64,000 nt of DNA, taken from contig JBFMHF010000008.1 in the NCBI GenBank assembly GCA_040752975.1, forward strand, positions 1 through 64,000, written 5' to 3'. The notes below the pieces were generated by a model, which made no database searches, was not told the DNA's origin, and saw only the letters and a list, made by a program, of their open reading frames with translations. Position numbers and translations under genes: made by a program. This DNA is from JADLDB01 sp040752975 (GTDB taxonomy: Bacteria > Myxococcota > Myxococcia > Myxococcales > Myxococcaceae). Each line of letters opens with the position of its first letter. Positions within the stretch are counted from its first letter, which is position 1. Of this stretch, positions 25,885-33,916 are shown one piece after another.

Positions 25885-27003
25885 TCAGCCGTCCTGCCGC
25901 GACACCTGCCCGCCGTGGACCCGGTACCACACCGTGTCTGCCCCCACCGCCCGCTGCACCAGGTGGGCGTCGGTGGTGGTGAGGAACGTCTGTGCGCCGC
26001 GCTCCGCCAGGTAGCCCATGAGGAAGGCGTTGCGCTCCGGGTCGAGCTCGCTGGACACGTCGTCCAGCAACAACAGCGGCAGGAAGCCGTTGGTGGCCTC
26101 GAGGTTCTCAATCTCCGCCACCTTCCACGCCAGCACCAGCGCGCGCGCCTGCCCCTGCGAGGCGAACTGCCGCGCCGGGTGCTCTCCCAGCGAGAGCTCG
26201 AGGTCATCGGCGTGCGGGCCTACCGAGGTGAAGCCGCGCTCCATGTCTCTGCGCAGCCGCGTGTCCAGGGCCTGCGCCAGCACCTGCTGAAGGGCCGCCT
26301 CGTCGGCAGCCGCGAAGTCCACGCCGGGGAGGTGGCTGGGGGTGTACGAGAAGGACGCCCCCGACTCCGTCCGGCCGATGCGCGCGAAGGCCTCCCGCGC
26401 GCGGCCCGACAGCTCGCCCAGCACCTGCCGGCGCCGCACCCACAGCCTCGCGCCCACCTTCGCCAGCGTCGCGTCCCACGCCTGCAGGTGAGAGATGGGC
26501 GCGTCGTCCTTCAGCAGCCGGTTGCGGCTCTTCAGCGCGCGCGCGTACTCGCGGCTCTCGTCGAGGTAGGCAGGGAAGCGGTTGAAGACGCTGCGGTCGA
26601 GGAAGGCGCGCCGCCCATCAGGCCCTCCCTTCACCACCGAGAGGTCGTCCGGGGTGAAGGCCACCACCGAGACGCCGCCGAAGTAGGCCTCCAGCGACGA
26701 GGCCCGCTTGCCGTCCACGAAGGCGGTGCGCCCTCCGGGGATGACCTCCACCGAGATTTCGCGCTCGGCCCCCGAGAGGAGGAAGCGGCCCGTCACCCTC
26801 GCCGACACCTGGCCGAACTGCACCAACTCCGCCAGCCGCCCCGCGCGCAGCGGCTTCAGCGTGGCGAGGAAGTAGAGGCCTTCGAGGAGGTTCGTCTTGC
26901 CCTGGCCATTCTCTCCCACCGCCACCGTGGTGTGCGCCGACGGCGCCAGCGTCACGTCCGCCAGGTTGCGGAAGCGCTGGTAGGAGAGTGAGAGGAGTCG
27001 CAT
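25885..27003 (-). CDS. recF: DNA replication and repair protein RecF
   Basis: The 372-residue protein is a full-length RecF. It has a Walker A GENGQGKTN (30-38), an ABC-type signature SQGQARALVL and a Walker B LLLLDDVSSELD in its C-terminal third, the usual order of this SMC-like ATPase, which loads RecA at single-strand gaps. The start is the ATG before RLLSLSYQRFRNL, the conserved RecF N-terminus; an upstream extension is low-complexity. In most bacteria recF follows dnaN; here no dnaN is adjacent, which is common in myxobacteria. It diverges from an unknown gene across about 60 bases. Confidence 0.92.
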   Translation of the reverse strand: MRLLSLSYQRFRNLADVTLAPSAHTTVAVGENGQGKTNLLEGLYFLATLKPLRAGRLAELVQFGQVSARVTGRFLLSGAEREISVEVIPGGRTAFVDGKRASSLEAYFGGVSVVAFTPDDLSVVKGGPDGRRAFLDRSVFNRFPAYLDESREYARALKSRNRLLKDDAPISHLQAWDATLAKVGARLWVRRRQVLGELSGRAREAFARIGRTESGASFSYTPSHLPGVDFAAADEAALQQVLAQALDTRLRRDMERGFTSVGPHADDLELSLGEHPARQFASQGQARALVLAWKVAEIENLEATNGFLPLLLLDDVSSELDPERNAFLMGYLAERGAQTFLTTTDAHLVQRAVGADTVWYRVHGGQVSRQDG

Positions 27004-27066
27004 CGGCCGCACGCTTCTACCGCACCTCCTCCCCGGAGGAGCGCCGCGCGGTGGTACGTTTCCTTC

Positions 27067-28272
27067 GTGCGCGTCGACGACGCCGACCTGCGCGTGCGCC
27101 TCGAAGGCCGCGCCGAGCTGCTGGACGCCACCCGCCTGCGCTACCGCGCGCTGGTGAACGCGCTGAAGGGCCTCGGGTGGAAGGACAAGCTGCGGCGAAA
27201 CCGCGAGGTGGTGCGTGAGGTGGCGCGCGTGCAACCCGAAGCGGACGAGGCGGTGCGCCACACCCGGCGCCGCGCCGCCGCCGAGCGCTGGCCCCAGGAA
27301 ACCGCCGTGATGGAGTGCCTGCGCGACGTGGAGGCGCTGCGAGCCGAGCTGGCCCGCCTGGTGTCCGAACGCCTGGGGGAAGAAGACGAGCCCCGCGCGC
27401 TGCTGGGAGCGAAGCTGCTGGCCCTCGAAGAAAGCGTCCTCTTCGCCCCCCGGCTGGTGCTGCCCGGCAAGCGGTGGGCGCTGGCGAATGAGCTGCTCAG
27501 CCCCTCCTTCACGCCCGAGGTGGCGCAAGCCCACGCCTTCGGCCTCGCCGTGGAACGCCTCTTCAGCCGCCCCATCGAGGCGTCCCAGGCCCTGCCCTTC
27601 ACCCTCGAGGAGTGGGATGGCCTGAGGGCGCTGTGGCAGCCGGGCGAGGCGGCCCTCCACACCGCGCTGGGGCGCCTGGCGCGCGTCGACGTCACGGGCG
27701 GGCTCTTGCGCGCCGTCCTCCGCAAGGCCCGCCACCTCCCCCGCGCGGCGAGCGCCTCCGCCGTCCAGCAGGTGCTGCACGCGCAGTTCTGGCGCACCTC
27801 CGCGCTGGCCCGCATCGACGAGGTGACGAGCGTGCGCCTCGCGCCCGCCTCCGCGCGCCCCCACGAGCGCTTCGGGGTGCTGCGCTACCTCCTGCGACGC
27901 GAGCGCGATGGACGGGCCCGGCTGACGGAAGAAGGGCTACCCCCGCCCCGCGCCGCCGTCCTCGAGCTGGCGCATGAACTCACCGGCCTCCCCGCGGAGC
28001 GCGCCGCGACGGTGGGCGGCTGGGACGCCCTGCTGGAGCGCGCCACCCTGGCCGACCAGGCCCGCCCAGAGGATTGGGAAGCGCTGCGCGAAGGCCTCGC
28101 GTTGATGGCCCGCGTGATGGCGCGCCCGGAGAAGAGCCTCCCTCCCCTCTACCGCTCGCTGGGGGCTGCGCCCCCGTTGCCTCCACCCGTCGACGTCACC
28201 TCCCTCCGGGCGCTCCTCCTCGCCCTCCGCGAGCGCACCGAAACGCTGCCCGTACGCACGAAACGAAAATGA
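27067..28272 (+). CDS. Arg/Leu-rich soluble protein of unknown function
   Basis: The 401-residue product is helical and rich in Arg, Ala, Leu and Glu, with no signal peptide, membrane segment or recognised motif. It ends in a basic tail (VRTKRK). Third-position GC is very high and in register with this frame throughout, supporting a real gene. The GTG start lacks a good ribosome site; it lies 63 bases from the divergent recF start. The N-terminal part (LRYRALVNALKGLGWKDKLRR) and its basic character would suit nucleic-acid contact, but this is only suggestive. Confidence 0.6.
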   Translation: MRVDDADLRVRLEGRAELLDATRLRYRALVNALKGLGWKDKLRRNREVVREVARVQPEADEAVRHTRRRAAAERWPQETAVMECLRDVEALRAELARLVSERLGEEDEPRALLGAKLLALEESVLFAPRLVLPGKRWALANELLSPSFTPEVAQAHAFGLAVERLFSRPIEASQALPFTLEEWDGLRALWQPGEAALHTALGRLARVDVTGGLLRAVLRKARHLPRAASASAVQQVLHAQFWRTSALARIDEVTSVRLAPASARPHERFGVLRYLLRRERDGRARLTEEGLPPPRAAVLELAHELTGLPAERAATVGGWDALLERATLADQARPEDWEALREGLALMARVMARPEKSLPPLYRSLGAAPPLPPPVDVTSLRALLLALRERTETLPVRTKRK

Positions 28273-28420
28273 GGAGCCACCACATGCGCCCACACCCTCG
28301 CACTGGGAGCCGTCAGGAGGGAGGCTGGAGGGAAGGCGGCGATCTACGATTGTGCAGAGGTGTTCACGAGCGTGGCCGGCCTGCTGAGCACCAGCGCGAG
28401 TCCGTCGGGAGAAACCAGCC

Positions 28421-30871
28421 ATGAGTCCCAGCCCGATTTTCTGGTCCGCTCGCCCCGGGTTGAAGTGCTTGCTCCTCGTCGCGCCTGCCCTGGTGCTGGC
28501 CGCGTGCGTCGACCCGACCAACCTGAAGGGCTACGAGTGCAGCTCGTCCGGCACCGACTGCGTCGCGCCCCAGTCCGGCGGTGGCGGCGGCGCGGGAGGG
28601 AGTGGTGGCGGGGCGGTCGGCGGCGGAGGTGGTGGTGGTGGTGGCGGGAGCGGTGGAGGGGCGTCCGGCGGAGGAGGCGGCGCGGCCACCTGTGACGCTG
28701 CCAACTGCACCGGCTGCTGTGACGGCGCCACCTGCGTCGCAGGCAACCAGCCGAACCTCTGTGGGCTGGGCGGCAACGCCTGCGTGGACTGCGGCTCGGG
28801 CCAACGGTGCAACAGCGGCGTGTGTGAGGTGCTCGTCTCCAACGGCGGGGCCTGCACGGTGAACGAGCAGTGCGCGTCCACCTTCTGCGCGGCGGGCACG
28901 TGCTGCGAGTCGGTGTGCAGCGGGCCGTGCCAGACGTGCGCGGCGGCAGGGAGTGAGGGCCGGTGCACGCCCCTGCCGGAGAACACCGCGGCGGCGGCCT
29001 GCGGCGACTACGCGTGTGACGGCATCAACGGCGCCTGTCCCACCACCTGCACCACGCCGCGGCAATGCGCGCCCGGTCGCTACTGCAACCCCGGCGGACA
29101 GTGCGTGCAGCTCAAGGCCAACGGTGAGGCCTGCCAGTCCAGCCCGGAGTGCACCAGCACCTTCTGCGCCGACGGCGTCTGCTGTGACAGCGCCTGCACC
29201 GGCAGCTGCGACCGCTGCAACCTCCCCAACCGGGGCGGCGCCTGCAGCCCCGCCCCAGCGAACGACCCCGGCGCGCCGGCGTGCGGGGGCAGCATCGTCT
29301 GCAACGGAAACCTGCCGGACTGCCCCATCCTCTGCTCGAGCGGCTGTCCACCCAACACCTTCTGCAGCGGCATGTACTGCGCGGCGAAGAAGACGGCCGG
29401 GGCGCCCTGCGGCGCAGCCGGCGAGTGCCTGTCGAACTTCTGCGTCGACGGAGTGTGCTGCGACTCCGCGTGCGCCGGCGCCTGTGACGCGTGCAGCGTG
29501 GCGGCGGGGGCGCCCACCAACGGGGCCTGCGCGCTCCTCGGGGCGGCGCGCGTGTGCCGGGCGACGGCGAATGCCTGCGACGTCGAAGAGCGGTGCTCCG
29601 GCACTTCACCCGACTGCCCCACCAACGCGCTGGCGGACGCGGGCACCCCGTGCGGCCAGACGACGTACACCGGCTGGGACACGTGCAACTCGACCGCGGG
29701 AACGTGCTCCACCAGCGGCACCCAGTCGCGCACGCGGACCGACCAGACGTGCAACGCCAGCGGCGCCTGCAGCGCAGCCAACAGCACCGAGACACAGGCG
29801 TGCACCCGCGTCACCGATGGCGCCAGCTGCGGCATGACGACGTACGGCCCCTGGAGCGCCTGCTCCTACGCAGACGCCTGCACCAACTCGGGCAGCCGCA
29901 CCCGCACCCGCACCGACGCGGTGTGCGCGGGAGGCGCCTGCACCATGGTGAACAGCACCGAGACGGACACCGCCGGCTGCGCGCGCAACACCAACGGCGC
30001 GTCGTGCGGCAGCAGCACCTTCGGGAGCTGGGGCGCGTGCAGCTTCGGCAGCACCTGCGCCGAGACGGGGACGCGCACGCGCATGCGCACCGACCAGGTC
30101 TGCAACGCGGGGGCCTGTGGGCCGGTGACGTCGACGGAGACGGACACCACCACCTGCACCCGGAGCACCACCGGCCAGTCCTGCGGCACCACGCAGACGG
30201 GCGCCTGGGGCAGCTGCAGCTACGGCAGCACCTGCGCCACCTCGGGCAGCCGCACGCGCACCGTCACCACCTACACCTGCGGGATGGGCGCGTGTAACTC
30301 CAGCGCCACCACCGAGACGGACACCTCGGGCTGCAGCCGCACCACCACGGGCAACTCCTGCGGCACCACCAGCTACGGCGGGTGGACCGCCTGCAGCTAC
30401 TCGGGCCCGTGCGCCAACTCGGGCAGCCGGACGCGCAGCGTGACGACGTACGCCTGCAACGGCTCCGGTTCGTGTCAGCCTTCCTCCTCGACCGAGACGG
30501 ACACGGCTGGCTGCAACCGGAACCAGAACGGCCAGTCGTGCGGCACCACGCAATACGGCTCGTGGGGGGCCTGCAGCTACGCAGACACCTGCACCAACAG
30601 CGGCACCCGGTCTCGCAGCGTCACCGACTACACCTGCGGGGGCGGAAGCTGCAACGCAAGCACCTCCACCGAGAACGACTCTTCGGGCTGCGCGCGCAAC
30701 ACCGACGGCATCTCCTGCGGCGCGGATCAGTGCAGCACCTGCACCTCCTGCGTTCCCGACTGCATCCGAGAGCAGGACTGCACCATCTTCCGGTGCGGCA
30801 ACGGCACCTGCAACACGCAGTACGAATACCGGATCTGCGGGAGCTGCCCGCCGAGCTGCCAGCCCCTCTAG
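28421..30871 (+). CDS. Large Cys-rich surface lipoprotein with six 59-residue repeats
   Basis: The 816-residue protein has a signal peptide with a lipobox (VLAAC, Cys 29) and a Gly/Ser linker (about 50-90). Several Cys-rich modules of the form CxxxxxFCADGVCCDSAC follow (90-400). Six tandem repeats (about 411-765) each start Cys-Gly, contain a WxxC element and an SGxRTRxxT segment, and end near TETDTxGCxR. Each unit has a conserved Trp and about five Cys residues, a pattern reminiscent of thrombospondin type 1 repeats. The C-terminal 50 residues form a further Cys-rich module. The start has GGAGA upstream. It is probably a disulfide-rich adhesive or spore/cell-surface protein; this is inference. 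Confidence 0.8.
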   Translation: MSPSPIFWSARPGLKCLLLVAPALVLAACVDPTNLKGYECSSSGTDCVAPQSGGGGGAGGSGGGAVGGGGGGGGGGSGGGASGGGGGAATCDAANCTGCCDGATCVAGNQPNLCGLGGNACVDCGSGQRCNSGVCEVLVSNGGACTVNEQCASTFCAAGTCCESVCSGPCQTCAAAGSEGRCTPLPENTAAAACGDYACDGINGACPTTCTTPRQCAPGRYCNPGGQCVQLKANGEACQSSPECTSTFCADGVCCDSACTGSCDRCNLPNRGGACSPAPANDPGAPACGGSIVCNGNLPDCPILCSSGCPPNTFCSGMYCAAKKTAGAPCGAAGECLSNFCVDGVCCDSACAGACDACSVAAGAPTNGACALLGAARVCRATANACDVEERCSGTSPDCPTNALADAGTPCGQTTYTGWDTCNSTAGTCSTSGTQSRTRTDQTCNASGACSAANSTETQACTRVTDGASCGMTTYGPWSACSYADACTNSGSRTRTRTDAVCAGGACTMVNSTETDTAGCARNTNGASCGSSTFGSWGACSFGSTCAETGTRTRMRTDQVCNAGACGPVTSTETDTTTCTRSTTGQSCGTTQTGAWGSCSYGSTCATSGSRTRTVTTYTCGMGACNSSATTETDTSGCSRTTTGNSCGTTSYGGWTACSYSGPCANSGSRTRSVTTYACNGSGSCQPSSSTETDTAGCNRNQNGQSCGTTQYGSWGACSYADTCTNSGTRSRSVTDYTCGGGSCNASTSTENDSSGCARNTDGISCGADQCSTCTSCVPDCIREQDCTIFRCGNGTCNTQYEYRICGSCPPSCQPL
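29651..30715 (+). repeat. Six tandem coding repeats of 177 bp (one of 180)
   Basis: Successive TGCGGC codons that begin each unit occur at 29,651, 29,828, 30,005, 30,182, 30,359 and 30,539, with the next at 30,716. The spacing is 177, 177, 177, 177, 180 and 177 bases. Each encodes a 59-60-residue Cys/Trp/Thr-rich unit in the surface lipoprotein. The strict length suggests amplification by duplication, with later divergence. Confidence 0.85.
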
Positions 30872-30877
30872 CGCGAC

Positions 30878-32416
30878 TCAGGCTTCTTCGGGCTCCAGCA
30901 CCGCTGCGGGGGGCATGGTGTCCAGCGCCCGCAGGTGGCGGCGCAGCGCCTCGGAGGGGATGAGGGCTTCACACTCCACCGTCCACCCGTCGCCCGCTTC
31001 GGTCGGCACGCGCGTCTGACACAGCACCGCAGCCAGCGACTCGGAGAGCCGGCGGCGCTGCAGCTTCGCGTCGGCGGCCACCAGGCGGTGCACCAGCGCC
31101 GAAGCGGTCGCGCCCCGCAAGGCGAGAAGCACCAACTTCCCGTCGGCGGCCGCGTCCAGCGCGGACTCGCAGGCCGCGTCGTCGTCCGCGAGGTCGAGCG
31201 CCAGCACGTCGAGGGGCGCGGTGCGCAGCGCGCGAAGGGCGTCAACGGCGCGGGCGTCCTCCACCACGTCCACCTGTCGGGCCAGGCCCGCGGAGGCGCG
31301 CAGCGGCCAGGCGAGGGGCTCTTCCACCGAGGCCAGCACGGCGCCGCCGTCCAACAGCGCCTGGGAGAGGGACGCCAGCGTGGTGCTGCGGCCGCTCCCC
31401 GGAGGTCCACCGATGACGACGAGGCCGCGCTCCAGGTTGTCGAGGGCCGCGACGAAGCGCGCAGGCAGTGGGAGTTCCTTCAGCGCCGGGGGACGCGGGG
31501 GAAGGAGGCGCAGCGTCGCCGCCACCAGCGCGCGCTCGCGGGTGAGGGAGAGGCGGTAGCGCCCGAGGTCTCGCACGCCGAAGCCCACCACCAACGCGCC
31601 AAGGCGCTCGAAGCGCTCGACGTGGGAGTCCGTGAGGAAGGCATAGGCCAGCCGGCGCGCGTCCTCGGCCGTCAGCGGCGCGGGCCGCAGCGCCCGTCGC
31701 CCGAAGGGTCCCTGCGCCAGCGGAGGAGCGCCAGGCACGAAGAGGAGGTCGCTCGCGTGCAACGCCTGCGCGTGGCGCAGGAGGCCCACCACGTCGAGGG
31801 GCTCGCTCTCCGGCGACTCGTCGTCCACGGTCGAAGCCGGCCTCTCGTCGTCCGCGGCCGGAGCTTGCGGCGCCCACTCGGGCACCAGGATGAGGTGGGC
31901 CTCGGGGGTGCGCTGCGAGACGAGGAGCGCGCTCTCCAGGGTGTTGAGGAGTTCGGACACCCAGCCGGCCTTCGCCGCGTGGCGCTCTTCCTTCAGGGCT
32001 GATGGCTCGAGCCGCTGCGCCAGCACCCGCAGGGGCAGCGAGCCCAGCGCGAAGCGACCCACGCCCAGCCGGTCGAGGAGCCCGCCGGTGAGGAGCCTTT
32101 CACCCGCGGCGTCGTCGTGAAGAAGTCGTGCGAAGAGGGCGCCGACGGTTCGCGCCACCTCGTCGGCATCTACGCCCTCGACGTCGACGAAGCCGCCGGC
32201 CTCCCCCGCGCGCAGCACCGCGTCGGCCAGCGCGCAGGCCGCCTCGTCAGGAAGCGTCCCGGTGTCGGAGGTTGCGAGGACGGCCTCGGCCCAACGGCCC
32301 GCGTCGAAGCGCGAGAGGAAATGGCGGCCAGGCGTGGCGCCCTCTCCGCGCAGAAAGGCGCGCAGAGCCTCGGGCTCGAGGAAGCGCGCGTGGTAGCCGG
32401 TCAGTCGCAGGTTCAC
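30878..32416 (-). CDS. Degenerate PilT/GspE-type ATPase paralogue
   Basis: The 512-residue protein has an unrelated N-terminal half (about 1-200) and then a PilT-like region. This starts with HASDLLFVPGAPP (220-232), equivalent to the conserved N-terminal domain segment, followed by a Walker A region GGPPGSGRST (336-345) in which the usual Lys is Arg 343. A segment like the Asp box follows (VEEPLAW). The Walker B position reads LDVLALDLADD and lacks the usual Gly-Glu. It therefore looks like a family member with weakened or lost ATPase activity. It converges with the surface lipoprotein gene with six bases between. Possible roles are a regulator of pili or a pseudo-enzyme. Confidence 0.75.
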   Translation of the reverse strand: MNLRLTGYHARFLEPEALRAFLRGEGATPGRHFLSRFDAGRWAEAVLATSDTGTLPDEAACALADAVLRAGEAGGFVDVEGVDADEVARTVGALFARLLHDDAAGERLLTGGLLDRLGVGRFALGSLPLRVLAQRLEPSALKEERHAAKAGWVSELLNTLESALLVSQRTPEAHLILVPEWAPQAPAADDERPASTVDDESPESEPLDVVGLLRHAQALHASDLLFVPGAPPLAQGPFGRRALRPAPLTAEDARRLAYAFLTDSHVERFERLGALVVGFGVRDLGRYRLSLTRERALVAATLRLLPPRPPALKELPLPARFVAALDNLERGLVVIGGPPGSGRSTTLASLSQALLDGGAVLASVEEPLAWPLRASAGLARQVDVVEDARAVDALRALRTAPLDVLALDLADDDAACESALDAAADGKLVLLALRGATASALVHRLVAADAKLQRRRLSESLAAVLCQTRVPTEAGDGWTVECEALIPSEALRRHLRALDTMPPAAVLEPEEA

Positions 32417-32768
32417 CTCGCCACCATATGCGCTCCACCCGCTCCGGGTGAGGCGAGGCCCGCCGCCACGCAGGCACGCTGTCGGGAGGCTCAGCCGAAC
32501 GGCATCAGCCCGGGAAGGCCCTTCACCGAGAGCGGCGCATCAGGGGATGACTCGTGGCGCAAGCTGGAGGGGCGTTGAGCGGAACACTTCCACGCCGGCC
32601 TCGGCCGCCGGCCCGAGTGGTTCATCCGTGATGCCCCTCGGGGGCCCCCGCGCAGCTCGCACCGAATGGGAGTGATGCCTGTGCCCCGGAGAGGGCGTGA
32701 GCGACGCGCCCCCGGCGCGCGAACGAGGAGGACTGTCACAATTCGCCGGGCGCGCGCAGGATGGCGCC
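32417..32768. other. Non-coding gap upstream of the CULT-domain gene
   Basis: About 350 bases between the PilT-like gene and the CULT gene. Both genes would start from here, so it should contain two divergent promoters. No open frame with convincing codon bias, RNA gene or clear palindrome was seen. A GTG at 32,697 would lengthen the CULT protein by 24 codons, but those codons have many A-ending triplets unlike the rest of the gene. Confidence 0.4.
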
Positions 32769-33206
32769 ATGCAGTCGTGGCCTCGCGCCCAGCGGTCGCC
32801 GTTTCCCGCACCGGACGTCGGCGCGCTGTTGCTCGACACAGCGCGCACGCCAGGCGCCGGCGTCCTCCCCGAGAAGGAGCCGGTCGACACCGCGAAGGGC
32901 CCGCGCCACCCGGTGCTTTGCCGCCGCTGCGCGCACGTGGTGACCGACGCGGCGTTGCGGACGACGGTGGACGGCCAGGCGACCCACGCCAGACTCAATC
33001 CGGCGGGCGTCCTCTTCGTCTTCGACTGCTTCACGGACGCGCCGGGCTGCACCGTGGACGGTTCGCCCACCACCGAGGCCACGTGGTTCGCCGGTTGCGC
33101 GTGGCAGTACGCGCACTGCGGGCGTTGCGGGACACACCTCGGCTGGCGCTTCACGGGCGCGCTGTCCTTCTTCGGCCTCGTCTCCGAGCGCGTGGTGGAG
33201 GAGTGA
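32769..33206 (+). CDS. CULT-domain protein, a bacterial relative of cereblon's ligand-binding domain
   Basis: The 145-residue protein matches the CULT domain, the zinc-binding fold that in human cereblon binds thalidomide and cyclic imides. Four cysteines sit as CRRC (51, 54) and CGRC (117, 120). The aromatic cage is Trp 106, Trp 112 and Trp 126, with the same spacing (6 and 14) as the three cage tryptophans of cereblon. Other family hallmarks are LNPAGVLF, TWFAGCAWQ, THLGWRF and FFGLV. A free-standing CULT protein of about this size is known from Magnetospirillum. The ATG start was preferred on codon bias. It converges with the CPBP-family gene. The natural ligand is unknown; binding of cyclic imides or damaged protein C-termini is inferred from the family. 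Confidence 0.85.
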   Translation: MQSWPRAQRSPFPAPDVGALLLDTARTPGAGVLPEKEPVDTAKGPRHPVLCRRCAHVVTDAALRTTVDGQATHARLNPAGVLFVFDCFTDAPGCTVDGSPTTEATWFAGCAWQYAHCGRCGTHLGWRFTGALSFFGLVSERVVEE

Positions 33207-33218
33207 CGGGGCGGACCG

Positions 33219-33911
33219 TCACAGCCCGGAGAGCCGGGGCCCCACGGCGAGGGCCGCGTGCGTGACGAGCACCGGCCACAGGCTGCGCGAGGCCAGGCGC
33301 AGCAAGGAGAGGACCAGCCCGAGGCCCAACGCCCACAGCTTGAGCCACCAGCCGGGCTGGGGCATCACCAGGGCGCCCGCTACCGAAGTGACGCACACCG
33401 CGGCCGTGACTCCGTGCCGTTGGGTCAAAGCCCGCAGCGCGTAGCCGCGCAACAGCGTGTCCTCCGCGACGATGGCCGCCGACAACATCATCACCAGGGG
33501 CCCGAGCGCCTGCGACCGCAACGACGGGTCGAAGGCGGGCTGCACCTTCACCAACTGCGGGTAGACGAGGAAGACGTGGAGGAGCCACAGCGTCGGCGCG
33601 GCCACCAGCGCGAGGCCCACGTCACGGCGCGGCGGCTTCGTCCACCCCAGGGCGGCCAGCGACCAGCCGTCCGCGCCTGCCAGGCGCCAGGTGAGGCCCA
33701 GCACGGCAAGGAAGGCCAGCGTCGTCGGCACCGCTGCGACGGCGGTGAGGTGCGCCACCAGCGCCTCGCCCTCGAGCCCCAGAGTGCCCCGCGCCAGCGC
33801 AGCGACGACGCCGAAGGCGATGGCCAGCGAAGCCGGCGCGGACAGCAGCGCGAGCCAGACGCGCCAGCCTCTTACCTTCCGGACAGCCGAGGCCTGCTCG
33901 TCGATGGCCAC
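33219..33911 (-). CDS. CPBP-family intramembrane protein with an altered first motif
   Basis: The 230-residue protein has about six membrane segments. It contains the CPBP/Abi signature region AAIVAEDTLLRGYALRAL, where the normal Glu-Glu pair is Glu-Asp before the conserved Arg, and a second motif LWPVLVTHAAL with the conserved His. CPBP proteins include CAAX-type prenyl proteases and bacteriocin-immunity proteins. The GTG start lies five bases after the stop of the fused oxidoreductase gene, so they are probably co-expressed. The Glu to Asp change may or may not affect catalysis. Confidence 0.75.
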   Translation of the reverse strand: MAIDEQASAVRKVRGWRVWLALLSAPASLAIAFGVVAALARGTLGLEGEALVAHLTAVAAVPTTLAFLAVLGLTWRLAGADGWSLAALGWTKPPRRDVGLALVAAPTLWLLHVFLVYPQLVKVQPAFDPSLRSQALGPLVMMLSAAIVAEDTLLRGYALRALTQRHGVTAAVCVTSVAGALVMPQPGWWLKLWALGLGLVLSLLRLASRSLWPVLVTHAALAVGPRLSGL

Positions 33912-33916
33912 GGCCT

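Noticed and set aside
32697..32768. N-terminal extension of the CULT protein from an upstream GTG
   Set aside because: The extra 24 codons include many A-ending triplets unlike the rest of the gene; the downstream ATG fits better, although the GTG is not excluded.
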